A DNA stretch of 64,000 nt from assembly GCA_027574665.1 (NCBI GenBank), contig CM050664.1:18254774-18318773 (forward strand), read 5' to 3'. Below are positions 46,041-57,900 of this stretch, one piece after another. This DNA is from Rhynochetos jubatus (taxonomy: Eukaryota; Chordata; Aves; Eurypygiformes; Rhynochetidae). The notes below the pieces were generated by a model. It did no database searches. It was given only the letters and a program-made list of their open reading frames with translations, and was not told where the DNA came from. Numbering within the stretch: the first letter of the stretch is position 1; each line of letters starts with the position of its first letter. The position numbers and the translations under genes are program-made.

Positions 46041-49000
46041 GTATTAATTTCATTTAGAATTTTTAAATATAATACCAAGGACTAAATAAAAAAGACCCAA
46101 GAGCAGGTGAAATGGAAAGAGCCTGTATGTTAAAGGGTGATGGCGGTATTAATGTGATGTTCTGGTGTATGGTGTTGAATTGTTTACAGAGCTGCAGATA
46201 GAAAGTGTGTGACAAGAATTTCATCATTCAGTGCACAGTTTTTCCTCCTAGCCAGTCAATGTGTGTGTTAACCATCTGTTTTATAAACGTCTTTCGTTAA
46301 ACAGAATAGTCTATTTCATGTTTACAAGAAATTCAGGTTTGAAGTAATTGTTCAGAGGTGAAGACTGTATCTGCAGATGAACTCTGTTAGGGGATTGTGG
46401 CTATTCCCACAGAAACAAGGATGATCTTGATTACTGTAGCAAAGGATGGGTGGGTCTGCTTTTTTTTTTTTTTTTTTTATTTTAAGCAGTCAACAGGTTC
46501 TTTAGAGATTGCAGAATAACATGAGAGGCAGAATTGAAGCTAATCACCACCACTCGGTAGTGTATGGTCTGTGAGACAGGGAATTTCTAAAAGCTGCTCC
46601 GATCACTTGTCCTAGGGGGTGAGCTCACCTGCAAGTTAACAGATGAACATCTAGCTCATTACTTACTGGCAGATTGAGGCTTGTGGTAGGTATGGCTGTA
46701 GTTCAGTCGTTTTTTTTAAAAACAAAGCAATGTGTGCTTTCCATAGATCTCTTAGAGCTGCAAAGAGACCTGTTCCTTTCATCATTGCAGCCCTTGGCAG
46801 AACCAGTCCAGTGAAGCCGACTGGAGTGTCAGCGTTACGCAGGGGTACAGGTGCCTGTACTGTCATCTTGTGCGACAGCTCTGCTGACACCATAAGCAGC
46901 GCTGAACCTGGCGCAGAGAAGCGAGGCTGATGGACAAAGTGCTATGTACGTATATGGGAGCGTATGTAGAAATGCACACACGCACAGAGTTTGCATCCAT
47001 GACTGCAATATGAACTCAGAATTGTTAAGACCATGAATTTAAACCCATTTGAAGGCTAAGTGTTAAATAGCTTGGCTGGGAGGCATCCCTTTGTCATGCC
47101 AGACAGACCTTGGGTATCGGTTATTTGCTCAGTCTTCGCTTCTGTTCAGCAGGGCTATTCCAGTGTTGTACTGGGCCATTGAGTACAGAAGATTTTGCTA
47201 CATGTTAGTTATGCATAAATGTTAACAGTATGTGCCAATTAAACGTAGCATATAGGATAATGTGTAGTTTTGCTAGGTTAATTTATGAATTTGCACCTGT
47301 TCTTTTTGACTAGTAACAAGCTCATTTAGAATTAGAAATTAAGATACCTTGCACTCCAACTTAAATGCATTTTTTCTCCATTGGGATGTAACTATAATAT
47401 AGCAGGAAAAAAAAATGCAATTTTGAAAATGGAAATTAAGCTATTATTGACTTGTAAATGAAAGGGAAAGCTGGAAATCTTTACCCTTAACTCTCATAAA
47501 TGAAAGTAAGTGTGCAATAATGAATTTATAGAAAAATGTCATATTTTTTAAGAAAAAGCCTGGAAGATAAGTGAATGTTCCACTTCTGTTGTAAAATGCA
47601 ACACAGTACTGAGGAACAGTGATAAATTTAGCTTATTCTGTGTAGGAGTTGTAATAATCTAATCCTACATGTTTTGGAATAAAAAGCAAATTGGAAATGC
47701 TTGCTTGCTAGCTTAAACTGCAACTGCAGTAATGCATTATGTTCTCTCCAATTCCTTCACTGGGAGGATTTCCCATGCAAGTTTCTTTTCAATCTTTTCC
47801 TAGGTAAGATGGACCAGAGCTGTTCCCAGCTCAATCACTACTGCCTTTGCCGTTAATTGGTTTGAGGACCTTAGCAAGAGCAAAGGGACTCTCATCAAGC
47901 AAGTCATGACTTTCCTAGGTGACTTCCTACTTTTTTCCATGGGTCCAGAAGAGTTGGTAGCAGATAAGGTCCAGCAGAAACAGATGGTAAGCGTTCAGCC
48001 CTTGAAAGGTTAGAAAACAATAGTAGGCAATGGGTTGAGCCTGAACCATAGCTGTGTGAGGATGGGCCAGGCAGGTCTGTTTGTGCACTCGAGATGCAGG
48101 GACTCAGATCAAGGGGATCAAGCCCTTCTGCTTGACATAGCAATCCTTTCATCCATGTAAGAACTGTGGGATTTGGCTGGGAGAAAGAGTGTATTACTTC
48201 TCACCAGATAAGTTTTGTTATAGATTATGGTTCTGTTTCCTTGTGTGATGACTAAGGCGTGACCCCTTCATTCCCACACTTGGTTTGTATGCTTCTTGTA
48301 TATCAAAGAAAGGATGATAGATTGAGTCGTGCTGTATGCCAGTATATACAAGTGGAAGCTGAACTACGAGAGTGATAAGAACTATATAAAGATTTGGAAA
48401 ACAAACATCTTTTTTTGGCAAAGACTTGCTTCCTTATCAAAACTGTGATGGCAAGAAGAAGCTAAACTTTCTTCTTGTAAAACATAACACTTCCTGCGTG
48501 TGTCACAACATACTCTACATGCAGTCATTCACTAAGCTTAGTGCTTTCATGACTTGAAGGGAAATGTTGGCTTCCTTTTATTGAAGACTGTAACATTTGT
48601 AGCCGTGAAATATGGCACAGGCTGCATCAGAGGAGTAGCAGTATTTTTCCCTTAATCACTTGCATGTTTTAGATGTGTCTGACTGAGAGATGACAGCATT
48701 CCCTGAATGGAAATCGTCAGATAATTCAGCCACTTTTCTGTTCGTGATAGAAATCATAATGGAGAAAAGAGAAAGTAAGTTAAAAGAGACAAACCTTGTT
48801 GTTTTTAGATTTGTGATACCTCTTTTGTTTATTTAAATATACTCCTAAAAGAAAAGTTGCTATGTGAGGGAGCAGTGCTAATAGAGAAAAGAGAATTATT
48901 TTAATGACGTCCCTGATGGTGTTAATGTGCAAAAGTTAATAGTTGGTTCTCATAATTGCTGAATATATGCTGTGGATTTACGTTATTTTTTGAGAAGGCT

Positions 49001-50560
49001 TACATAGTCTTAACCCAGAGTTTTACCACTGGCTCCAAGGAGGTAAATCCTGAAAGCTTTTAGTTACACATGAGCATTCTCCCGAGTCTGGAGGAGATCT
49101 TGTGACATATCTTGTATGATCAGCAACTGTCCATTAGCAAGTAAGTGGTTTGACATGGTACATGAGGATCCTGATTATCTTCAGGAATACGTGGCATATA
49201 TCTTAGCTGCATTTAATTTTTTATGAGTGTAGATAAGGGTTCCCTCTGTCTCATTAGTTTAGATATATGCTCCACATGCATCTTGCTGAGCTGATACTTG
49301 AAATACATTAATTGTCACTTCACTCAAGCTGTTCCCTTTAAGGTTTCTTCCCTCAGATTAGATATTACACAAAAACCCCCATGTTATTACTCTGTAAAAT
49401 CAAGTGCTTGAGAATTCAGAGAGATCAAATTTAAATTTGTCTCTATAATTGCGTGCATGGGCATTTTTAAATTCTTCCTGGTTTTGGTTTTGTCCTCCAC
49501 CCCTTTCACCCCCATAGAATCCTGAACAGATTTGGCTGGATTTCATGAGGACAATTAGTGATAAGTCCTTGACACCAAAGTTGTGCCAGCCATATTTAAA
49601 TCTGTATGAAAAGTGTAGAAATATACATGCTGGTAGAGTTTCACACACATACCTGTGTTGGTGTGAAGCAGGCTTTATGGTAGATTGCTTGATTTGGCAT
49701 GAAAAACTGTAGACAAAAATGTGAGCTGTGGATTTTACATGGAGAATAAATGGTTGTCAGGTTTCTCAAATTATACTGTATACTCCTGATTTTTGTAATC
49801 ATGTTTGGCTCCGTCTTTATTAGACGATGCTGCTGCAATTTAACCATTTATTATTGCGGTCTGCTCTCCAACTAGATTAACAGGATTCATTTGCTGAAGT
49901 GAATTGTACTCCAAAACGAAATCATTTAACATTAGTTGGGTGTTTGAGTCCACCCTCTGAAACTGGTATGCTGCTTTCCTCTCCTGTAATTGGGCTGTCC
50001 GCGAATTGTCAGATACAAAGAGAGCCAGAGAGAGATTAGTTATTACTGGAAGAAGATGACTCAAAGCATTTCAGCAGCAGACAATGAAAGCTCTGTTTTG
50101 TAATGGCAGTAGAATAAAGTTGCTTTTAAGGCTCCGATCTGTTTCAAATATGATGTATGAAATGTTCTTTTGTGGTGCGGAAAACCTATTCAGGGAGATG
50201 AATTCAAACTCACAGGAGCTTTTAATCAGCTCAGTGTGGGTGCATTTCACATTTAAGAGGTTGAAGAGAGCACATGCGAAACAACTGGTGTCTTGGATGT
50301 GATTTATCATCGTTCACTGGGTGTGTGGGGGTCCTCGGCATCCACGTGCGCAGCGCTCTAGGCTCGCTCTGGGGTGTTAGTCAAACGGTAGTGCTACAGG
50401 GGATTTTTTCTCAAGAACGACTCAAGGTGCTGAAACACCGGGGGGGGTGGGGGGGAAGTGTGTGAAATCGTTAACTTAGAATTTCATCTCCTGACTGTGG
50501 CCTTTTCGTTTGCTCTAAATTAGCACTGCCTTTCCCTGAGAGTTCCAGAAAAGAGCAGAG
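46041..50560. other. intergenic sequence, no gene recognised
   Basis: AT-rich sequence with a poly-T run near 46461-46480. Short open frames (all under 85 codons) show no family resemblance. I looked on the - strand for a convergent gene end, because SMURF1 lies tail-to-tail with TRRAP in human as I recall, and recognised none of its C-terminal exon. Confidence 0.6.
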
Positions 50561-50704
50561 GAGCTGCTATTCCTGTGGCAGCCATCTTGTGTCCCCTCCC
50601 TGCTCTCAAGCCTCTCCCTTTGCTGTCAGAATCTGCAGTTTTACCTCAAGAAATCCTTTATTTCCTTCAGTTAGCTGACAGAAACCACCACATCTCTAAG
50701 TGTA

Positions 50705-50975
50705 CTGGATGTAAAGGGCAGGGGCCGGGTAGCAGGGGCTGGGGCAGTGTCCTGCACGCGGCCCCGTGCCGGCGCCAGCCGGCTGAGGAGACTGGTGGGA
50801 GCGTCAGCCATGCGCGGAGCACGTGGTGCCTGAGGGAAAGCAGCAGCCGTGAGGGTGGCTGGCGGCGGGCGCGCCGCGGGGCAGAGCAGCGGCGAGAAGC
50901 AAAGACCTGAGGAGGCGAAGGGAAAGAAGCACGGCCCGAAGGCACCATTACGGGCTGCCCACGCCCTCACGAAGG
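50705..50975. promoter_or_regulatory. CpG island, probable orphan promoter
   Basis: In otherwise CpG-poor, AT-rich DNA, this stretch has about 26 CpG sites, including a dense GGCGGGCGCGCCGCGGGG block near 50863-50880. There is no TATA box. Open frames on both strands (+ 50575-50910 and - 50671-51099) reflect GC richness and match nothing I know. Direction and product are unknown. Confidence 0.65.
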
Positions 50976-51079
50976 GGCTGGGGGGAATCCTTTGCACAAA
51001 GGAGGGAACTTGAAGCTCGAAGCAGGGAGGAGAGGTGGCCGACTGAAGCGGAGCCTGGCAAAATGAGGAGAAAGGTGCT

Positions 51080-52549
51080 TCCCGAAGGGTTTGTTTCATT
51101 GTTTGGCTTTTTTAAAATACTTTTTTCTTTTCCTCAATAACTGAGTCGGTAAATTAGGTTTTATGTTAATTGGCAATAAGTTAAATTGAGTGAAATTCCC
51201 CCAGTCTGGACTGTTCTGCTGCTGACCGTAAGCAGCCTGGCAAATGGTTTTAGCTGTGGTAACTTACCCTGATGGCTGGATCTAGTACAGGCAGGACTTT
51301 GAAGGCATTGTCATGGAAGCTCAATAAGGGAGATTTGGGTGCTAGAAAAAGCAGTTGCTCTTTTTTTTTTCATTAGGTGGTGTTTTTCCCTCTGACTCCA
51401 CTGAAGCACTGCATGTGGTTAATACGCACTTGGAAAATCTTTGAGTGAGCTATAAAACTTGTCCTGACCTTGTCTAGTCCTGAATGATTGTATCGTGTTC
51501 CTTGTGAGAAATGAGGTGCGAACCCTGCAGTCACGGCAGAGTTTCAGGTGGTTCGTGTCGCTCTGCCATGTTGGCGTTTCCAGGGGGGAAGCAATAGCTG
51601 CTGGGGGTGCTTTCTCCCCTATCCCATATTTTGGCAGTGTGGGCTTTTGGATTAACAGGGGCAGAAGCTGCTTGTTTCTTCTTGTGTTCAACAGTACGCA
51701 CCTCTTCAGCACTCTGTTCGAACACGTATCTTGCCATTTAAGCGGTGCTGGTTAGATTTCTTGGAAGAAAACTGTCCCAGAAATCAGCTGTCATAACAAA
51801 GTGCCAATAATAGCCCCTTTTCCAATACACCCGATTCTTGTGCTTCTGAAAACTGTATAGACATTTGTTATATTTACAAGTGGTATTAGCTTTGGCTTTT
51901 AAAATTCATGTGCCCTGCACCCTAACACCAGGCCTTACTTGCTGCCTGCAGCCTGATTTTATTATTTTAGGAAAGGATATTTATCCAGGCTCTAAGATGC
52001 TGTCAGGATTGAACCTTAATCAATCAACCACTTCTTACCCTCAGTCCAGCTTCCATGAGCTGTTACAGTAACAGCTATATTAAAGAAGCACTCTCAGTTT
52101 GTTATCTGGGAGAGGACAGAGACCCTTGCAGGCTCTTTGTTTCTCTTGATACTAACACATTAATTATTATCTCTTTCCACTCCTTGCTGCTGTTTGTAAG
52201 AAATTGGCATTAAAGGATTTATTCTGCTTGTTCAGCAAGAGTTCTCACCAGTAGCAATTTATAAACCGCTTTACTGTGGGTCAGTATTGCTTAACCATCC
52301 CTTGAAGCAATACAAGTGGCACAGAACTTTTAATTGAGGTCTGGTAGTGTCACTGAAATGTTGTTTCATTGTGTAATGGCTGTCCCCCTTCCTTTCTATA
52401 ATAAAAATATAGCAATTATCAAGTAGAGAAAGATACCATATTAAAATTCTGTAAGTTGAGCCATGCATTTTTTTAAAGACTATTTTTTAACATCTCATGC
52501 AATAAACTCTATGATATCCATTTATTTGTTTTATTTTTTTTTTTTTTAG
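51080..52549. other. no gene recognised
   Basis: AT-rich sequence between the CpG island and a candidate exon, with only short chance frames. It ends in a strong T-rich tract (52523-52547). Confidence 0.5.
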
Positions 52550-52668
52550 TTTGAGCAAGCAAAGGGACTGCTCTCCATCTCGAGGCGATTCTGTAGAGGA
52601 CTGAGTATCGGGACTTCAGGATTCCTTGTATAACTCTGCGGGTGGTGCACACTCCAGTATGAAGCGGG
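52550..52668 (+). other. candidate exon of an unknown transcript
   Basis: 119 bases framed by a long T-tract ending in TTTTTTTAG and a good donor, GCGGG/GTAAGAT. It contains an ATG nine bases before the donor (CCAGTATGAAGCGGG), so it could be a 5' UTR exon with a start codon. It lies 1.6 kb downstream of the CpG island. No homology was recognised; the splice signals are the whole case. Confidence 0.25.
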
Positions 52669-54845
52669 GTAAGATTTGATACTTTTAATGCTTAGAGGGG
52701 GGCAGGGGTTGTAAAACATACTTGTTTTGTAGTCTGTGGGTGACAAATGCTGCTCTCAGTTAAAATAATCTTATCCTTCTTGTTAAGGTGCTGCAGTCTG
52801 GGTGGTCCAAAGTCAATTTTGTTGGGATTAAATGAGTTTTGAGACACTTTTATGGGACAGTGTCCAAAATTCTGTTATCTCCCATAGCGCCTTTACCCTC
52901 TTCTCCCGTTTACATCACATGCTTAGCAACTAGTGGAGATTAAACGTGTGGGCATACACAGATGGCAAAATCACAATAGAAAAACCTAAGTGGGGTCAGA
53001 TGAATTTGCCTTGCAGGCTGCATCTGGTTTCCAAATGTGTGGCTGGATGCATCCTGTGTGAGATGTGTTGCTCTTGCTTTAACCTCCCGAAGTTTCTGGA
53101 GACAAAATGTTATTTTTCCAGTATTGTATATAAACTTATGGAAGCGTGGGGTGGGTGTACAGGACTGAATTTCTGGGAAGTAGTTGCTGCATATTCCTGG
53201 GTGTGGTTTATAACTGCAGTGGTTTTCTCTGTAGGCAAGAATGCATGGAGAAATGCACAAGTGGTACCTCGGTCAAGGATTTACTTTCTCTGTGCAAATA
53301 GGTCATCTCTAGCACTTTCTGAACTTGAATTTGAATGTTGCCCAGACCAAGATTCTCCTTTTGAGAGGAATCACACCTTTCTCTTGTGTTGGCACTTTCA
53401 GTTCAAGCTAGCTAATTCTAGGGTGTCTGTTGGCATAGAGCTGCACTCACGCGTAGGATCCCACAGCTCTGCTTAAGAATTACGTGGCGTTGAGATGAAC
53501 TAGACTAGGTCTAGAAGAGCCAAACTGACAGTAGGTAACTTAAGCCAACCCTGCTGCAAAGATGTAGTTTTAATTGTGGAGTGTAGCTATAGATACTAAG
53601 TGGAAAGCCTTCAGGACAGGGTGTACTGCTCATGAGAGGTTCTTAATTGACTGCAGTGGGACAGTAATGTAATCCTTTCCTGGAAAAAGGAAAGCCTCTA
53701 TTCCTGCACCTTTCACTTTTATTGCAAGAAAAAAAGCAGTAGTTTGGTGTGAAATGATGACTTGCTTGTCTCTGCTTTGGCTGTTTCACTAAACCAGTGT
53801 GTTGTGAATGAGGTAACGGTTGACAAGACAAAAATACTTGTTTCATTCCTTTTGTGACAGCTGTGATGCCGTAGAGCTGTGGGATGGTTCAGTGCAGGTT
53901 TGAATTCTGTGTTCAGCTGTTACGCAGGGGGAGTTACATCCAGAAGTCCAGTTTAGCCTTCATTTGGGCATATTCTTAAGACTTGTGTGGACAATGTGAT
54001 TGATCAGTTCTTTTCTGTGACCTGAATGAAGTCCTCAACATGGTGCTTTGCTGCAGTAATAGTTACATGCAAGGGTGCTCCGTTTCGTTGGTTGCACTCT
54101 TTTGCAAATCCACCCAGAATGAGACCTCAGCTTTGGTGACTTTGTTTTTAACCCTGGACGTGCCTTTTTTATGCAGTATGTTCATAGACTGATTCAATAG
54201 TTGTTCTTTAGTGGGGCTGATGTAATATCAGTTTAACTCAATTTAGTGTCCAAAATCCTACTTCTTAACTGAAAGTTTTATTCTAGAAAACTTGTTTTTA
54301 ACTTTTTAGGCTGTTGCTGAAGAAGACTTGGTTAGGCTGTGTTTGTGCAGCTCTTGGTATTTATTGCAACGTCATAAGCAATACTTGAGGATTTTTCAGT
54401 CCTGTTTTTGTAAAATAGGAGAACAATATATTTCAGGTGTTTTGTTAAGAGCAATTTACACACTCAACTTACTTAATGACATGACCCTTCATTCCAGATT
54501 CCAATTAGACAAATCACTGCTAAGATTTCCTTGGCAATGAGAAATATTGCCTTCAATTTCTCAGTGTTTCTCTCACTTTTAATTGTCATTTAGTCATAGA
54601 ATAGTCATGATTTTGCTGAAGAACAGAGTAGCTTTGTCAGATCACAGCCTTAAAAATCTCCCTTTTATTTACGCAGAATTAAGTGTAGATGAAGAAGTGG
54701 TGTTATTCATCGGCTGCAGGTCATTCTTAGAGCAATGCAGCTGAAAGAATTGTAACTTAGTTTACAATGTCTACAACTGAGGACTTGAGAGGAACTGATG
54801 CCCACTAGCTAGGGCAGAGGCACAGATATCAAGGTCTTGTTTTCT
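52669..54845. other. no gene recognised; one 176-codon frame
   Basis: The frame at 52946-53476 (+) is the longest in the window outside TRRAP and CR1. Its Cys- and Trp-rich product has no repeat, signal or domain I recognise, and the opposite strand is also open over 106 codons, so I treat it as chance. Confidence 0.4.
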
Positions 54846-54922
54846 GTTCCTCATTCTGCCATTGACTTGCTTTGTTATATTGGGGAGGGTGCTTCACTCC
54901 TGTCTGCTTTTGAGTTCCCAGT
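54846..54922 (+). repeat. possible MIR-like ancient SINE remnant
   Basis: CTCATTCTGCCATTGACTTG, CTTTGTTATATTGGGGAGGG, TGCTTCACTCC and TTTTGAGTTCCCA follow the order of the MIR-type core found in amniotes (TCTGCCACT, GCTGTGTGACCTTGGGCAAG, TCACTTCACCTC, CTCAGTTTCCC). It is strongly diverged; the assignment is from memory of the consensus. Confidence 0.35.
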
Positions 54923-57900
54923 CACTCTTTTGCCTTTTCCATAAAGGGAGAAGCTGGAGCCATGCTTGGCACAATGAGAGGCCCAGCACAGGACCATGTC
55001 TTGAAGGTCCTTGCTATGTAAAGAATACGTTGCTATTCAGCTGTGTTAGTTTCATCGCTCAGGAGCTAGATACAGACAAAAAAAAGTAAATGTCATGCCT
55101 TTTACCTTTTGCAGAATTCTTCCCATTTAATTTATATGTGTTGTTTTAGTACTTTTGAGGTATTATACTCTTCCAAGAGTGGAAGACAACACAAACATAC
55201 AAGTTAATTGCCTTTGTTGCGAAGTTTTTCTCTCTGTATTTGTAGATTCGGTTAACAGTTATATTCCTATTTTGCCTGAATCAGTGGTAAGACTGCACAC
55301 TTAGTTGTATGATTCACCTCTCTACATGCTTTTAATATTGTTCAGGTAGCGGCGAGAAATGCTGTCAGTTGAAGCGGTAGATTACAGAACATGAATCAGT
55401 GATAAAAATGTGCCAATGGACCTGACATCAGTGGTGTAGCTGAAATATTATTTCATGATTACTCGGAGGGATTTGCAGTATCTGTCCTGCCATCTTTAAT
55501 AGGTAGCTGTTCATGAATCAAACACAATTTCAGCCAAGAAGCAGCATGCCAGTAAGAGGAAGTGTATGAACATAAATTACATAATTATTTTTTCCACTTG
55601 CTTTTATCCATTTAATCACTAAAGAGCAGAAGCCTGAAGATACAAAATAAACCTTAAGGGTATCATAATCCTAAACAAAAGCAGCCACACATCAACACGT
55701 GCCCTGTAAAATATAAAAGATTAATAAAAGAGTGATTGGGACACAATTTATTTTCCTCTTTCATGATCTTTAGGCAATAATACTAAATTAGCTTACCATA
55801 TTTGCTCACACTAAGTCAAGAATTCTCAAAGCAAATGCTTCAGACAACTGGGAACTTACTAGGAAAAGGAAATACGTGGATGTACCTCCTCTTAGAGGAG
55901 GAAAAAGGGGGGGTGGTTCAGGTGTTGCCCTGAACAACACTGTATGAAATCCCTGAGCCACCTTGGACTAAGCAATGTAACACTGTCAGCTGGATGATCT
56001 GCCCAATCTAACTGAGCCTGTTGAAGGTTAGAGCTTATCAGCTAAGGCAAAGCAGCAGGGCAGTTTGGCTGGAATGCTTTCAGCACTGAAGCTGGTATCA
56101 CCCTGTGGCCCTGCTCTGAGACAGGTGGGTGCACTAGCACAGGCACAGCTTCCCTGTGCTGTGTGAAGGCAGCTGTCCGGTGAGGGTTTCCACTGTGCAC
56201 TGCAAACACCCCTAGGTCTTGCTGAACATCTCAAGAGGGCGGAGAAGAAACGAGAGGGTTGATTTAGCCATAGGTAGATATGGCCTTCCAGTGTCCTACA
56301 TACTCATTCAATAGGAATGCATTCCCATTGCTTTCTCTGCAAGAAAGGAGTAATTCTTGGGCAGAATACATATGGCATGCTAGTAAGGCTGGATGAGGAG
56401 CTAAACTCATTGGAGAAAACGACCTCGGAATCTTATTTTTGTTACTTTAATTCTGTATACATCCCAAACAAGCAAGCCATAATGGGAAAACCCGTTTATC
56501 AATGTACTGTGTCAATGGTATGGAGATTAAGGGCTGCTGAATTCTAGCACAAGCATAAATGCTGGACAAAGTACTCCTATACAATTTAATCCTTTAATCC
56601 ATGCAGTAAATAATTGTTTTTTGATGTGAAACACAGTCACTTTGATTACAGCAGCAGAGGGGAATATTTTTTCTTGTGCTGCTTTATGTAGGATAAATAG
56701 GAAAAAGACTGATGGAGGCTTGACAGATTAAGCCTTAAAAATATACTCTCCTCCTGTCCTTTAAAAAAACTAATCTTTGGGTAAGGGCACTGTTATTAGC
56801 AGAATACAGCATGGCTCAATTTCTTATTACCGATCTTTTGAGTATAAGTTTTCTGGAAGAAGAGCTTTGTTATTGATATGGGATAGTGTGTCATTTTTTC
56901 TGAAGCTCTGCACTATGGATGTCCACTTGTAAGCTTGAGGTCATGATCCTGTGCATTTCAGTACTTGTCTCGGTTAGGCTTCAGAGTGGGATCACACCAC
57001 CACCACATCCTGTATGAAGCCAGCATTCACCCACTCCATGTGTTTACGGTACATGTTAAAATATTTGTGGATAAAGGTGTGCTGCACAAGGTAAAAAATG
57101 CCAGCAGAAACAGGTGAGAAATACAGAGCCACCAACATGAAAACATTTTACTAGCTCGTTGAAATGCCATGAAATCGTTTTGTTTTCAGAAAGCAATATA
57201 ATGGTTGTTCTGTTTAAATCACTTTCAAATGAAATGCATTTTGATTTTATTTCTTTTTATCCAAAAAGACTTTTGAAAGTTCTATTTTCAAACTTTAAAA
57301 ATAGTAAATATCTAAATTGTGTTTGTTTAGTTCAACCAGAGACCAAGTGAATTGCAGCTACTGGTGGTGGGGCGCAGTTGCGATGTTCTCAAGTTTGCAG
57401 GCATTCCACTTCATGTCAATTTAATAGCAAACCGTATTTTTTTATTTTTGAAAATGGCAAGCAAGTAGAAAAGTTGTTTTTTTCTTACTGTGCTATTGTT
57501 GGCTTATATTGCAGCTGATATTTTAAGGAACCTCAAGTTGTTTCTGAATGCCACTGGGCTGCATTATGCCTTGGGGCTACCCAGTTAAAATAATTGTGAT
57601 TCTGCTGCAATGATGGGGGAGCAGATCACTGTGATGAAAGACAATGAGTTATTTTGAGAGTACAAATTTGCCACAGATGGAAAAAAAAAAATATTTTTGG
57701 ACTGAGTTGCATTTAGCAAAGACAGACGGACAGAATTTGATTCACCCAGAAAATGATGAATCCTTACATGTACCGAGTGCAGTGTTAAGTGGATAAAGTA
57801 GCATTACCTAAGTTAGTTGTATTCCTACACTATGTGGGGGTATTTGTGTGCTACGTATATAAAAATGAGAGAGGTGTGGAAAGTTGTCATGCATCATTCT

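Noticed and set aside
52946-53476. 176-codon frame in the 3' flank
   Set aside because: No recognisable domain, and the complementary strand is also open. Kept only as a remark in the intergenic entry.
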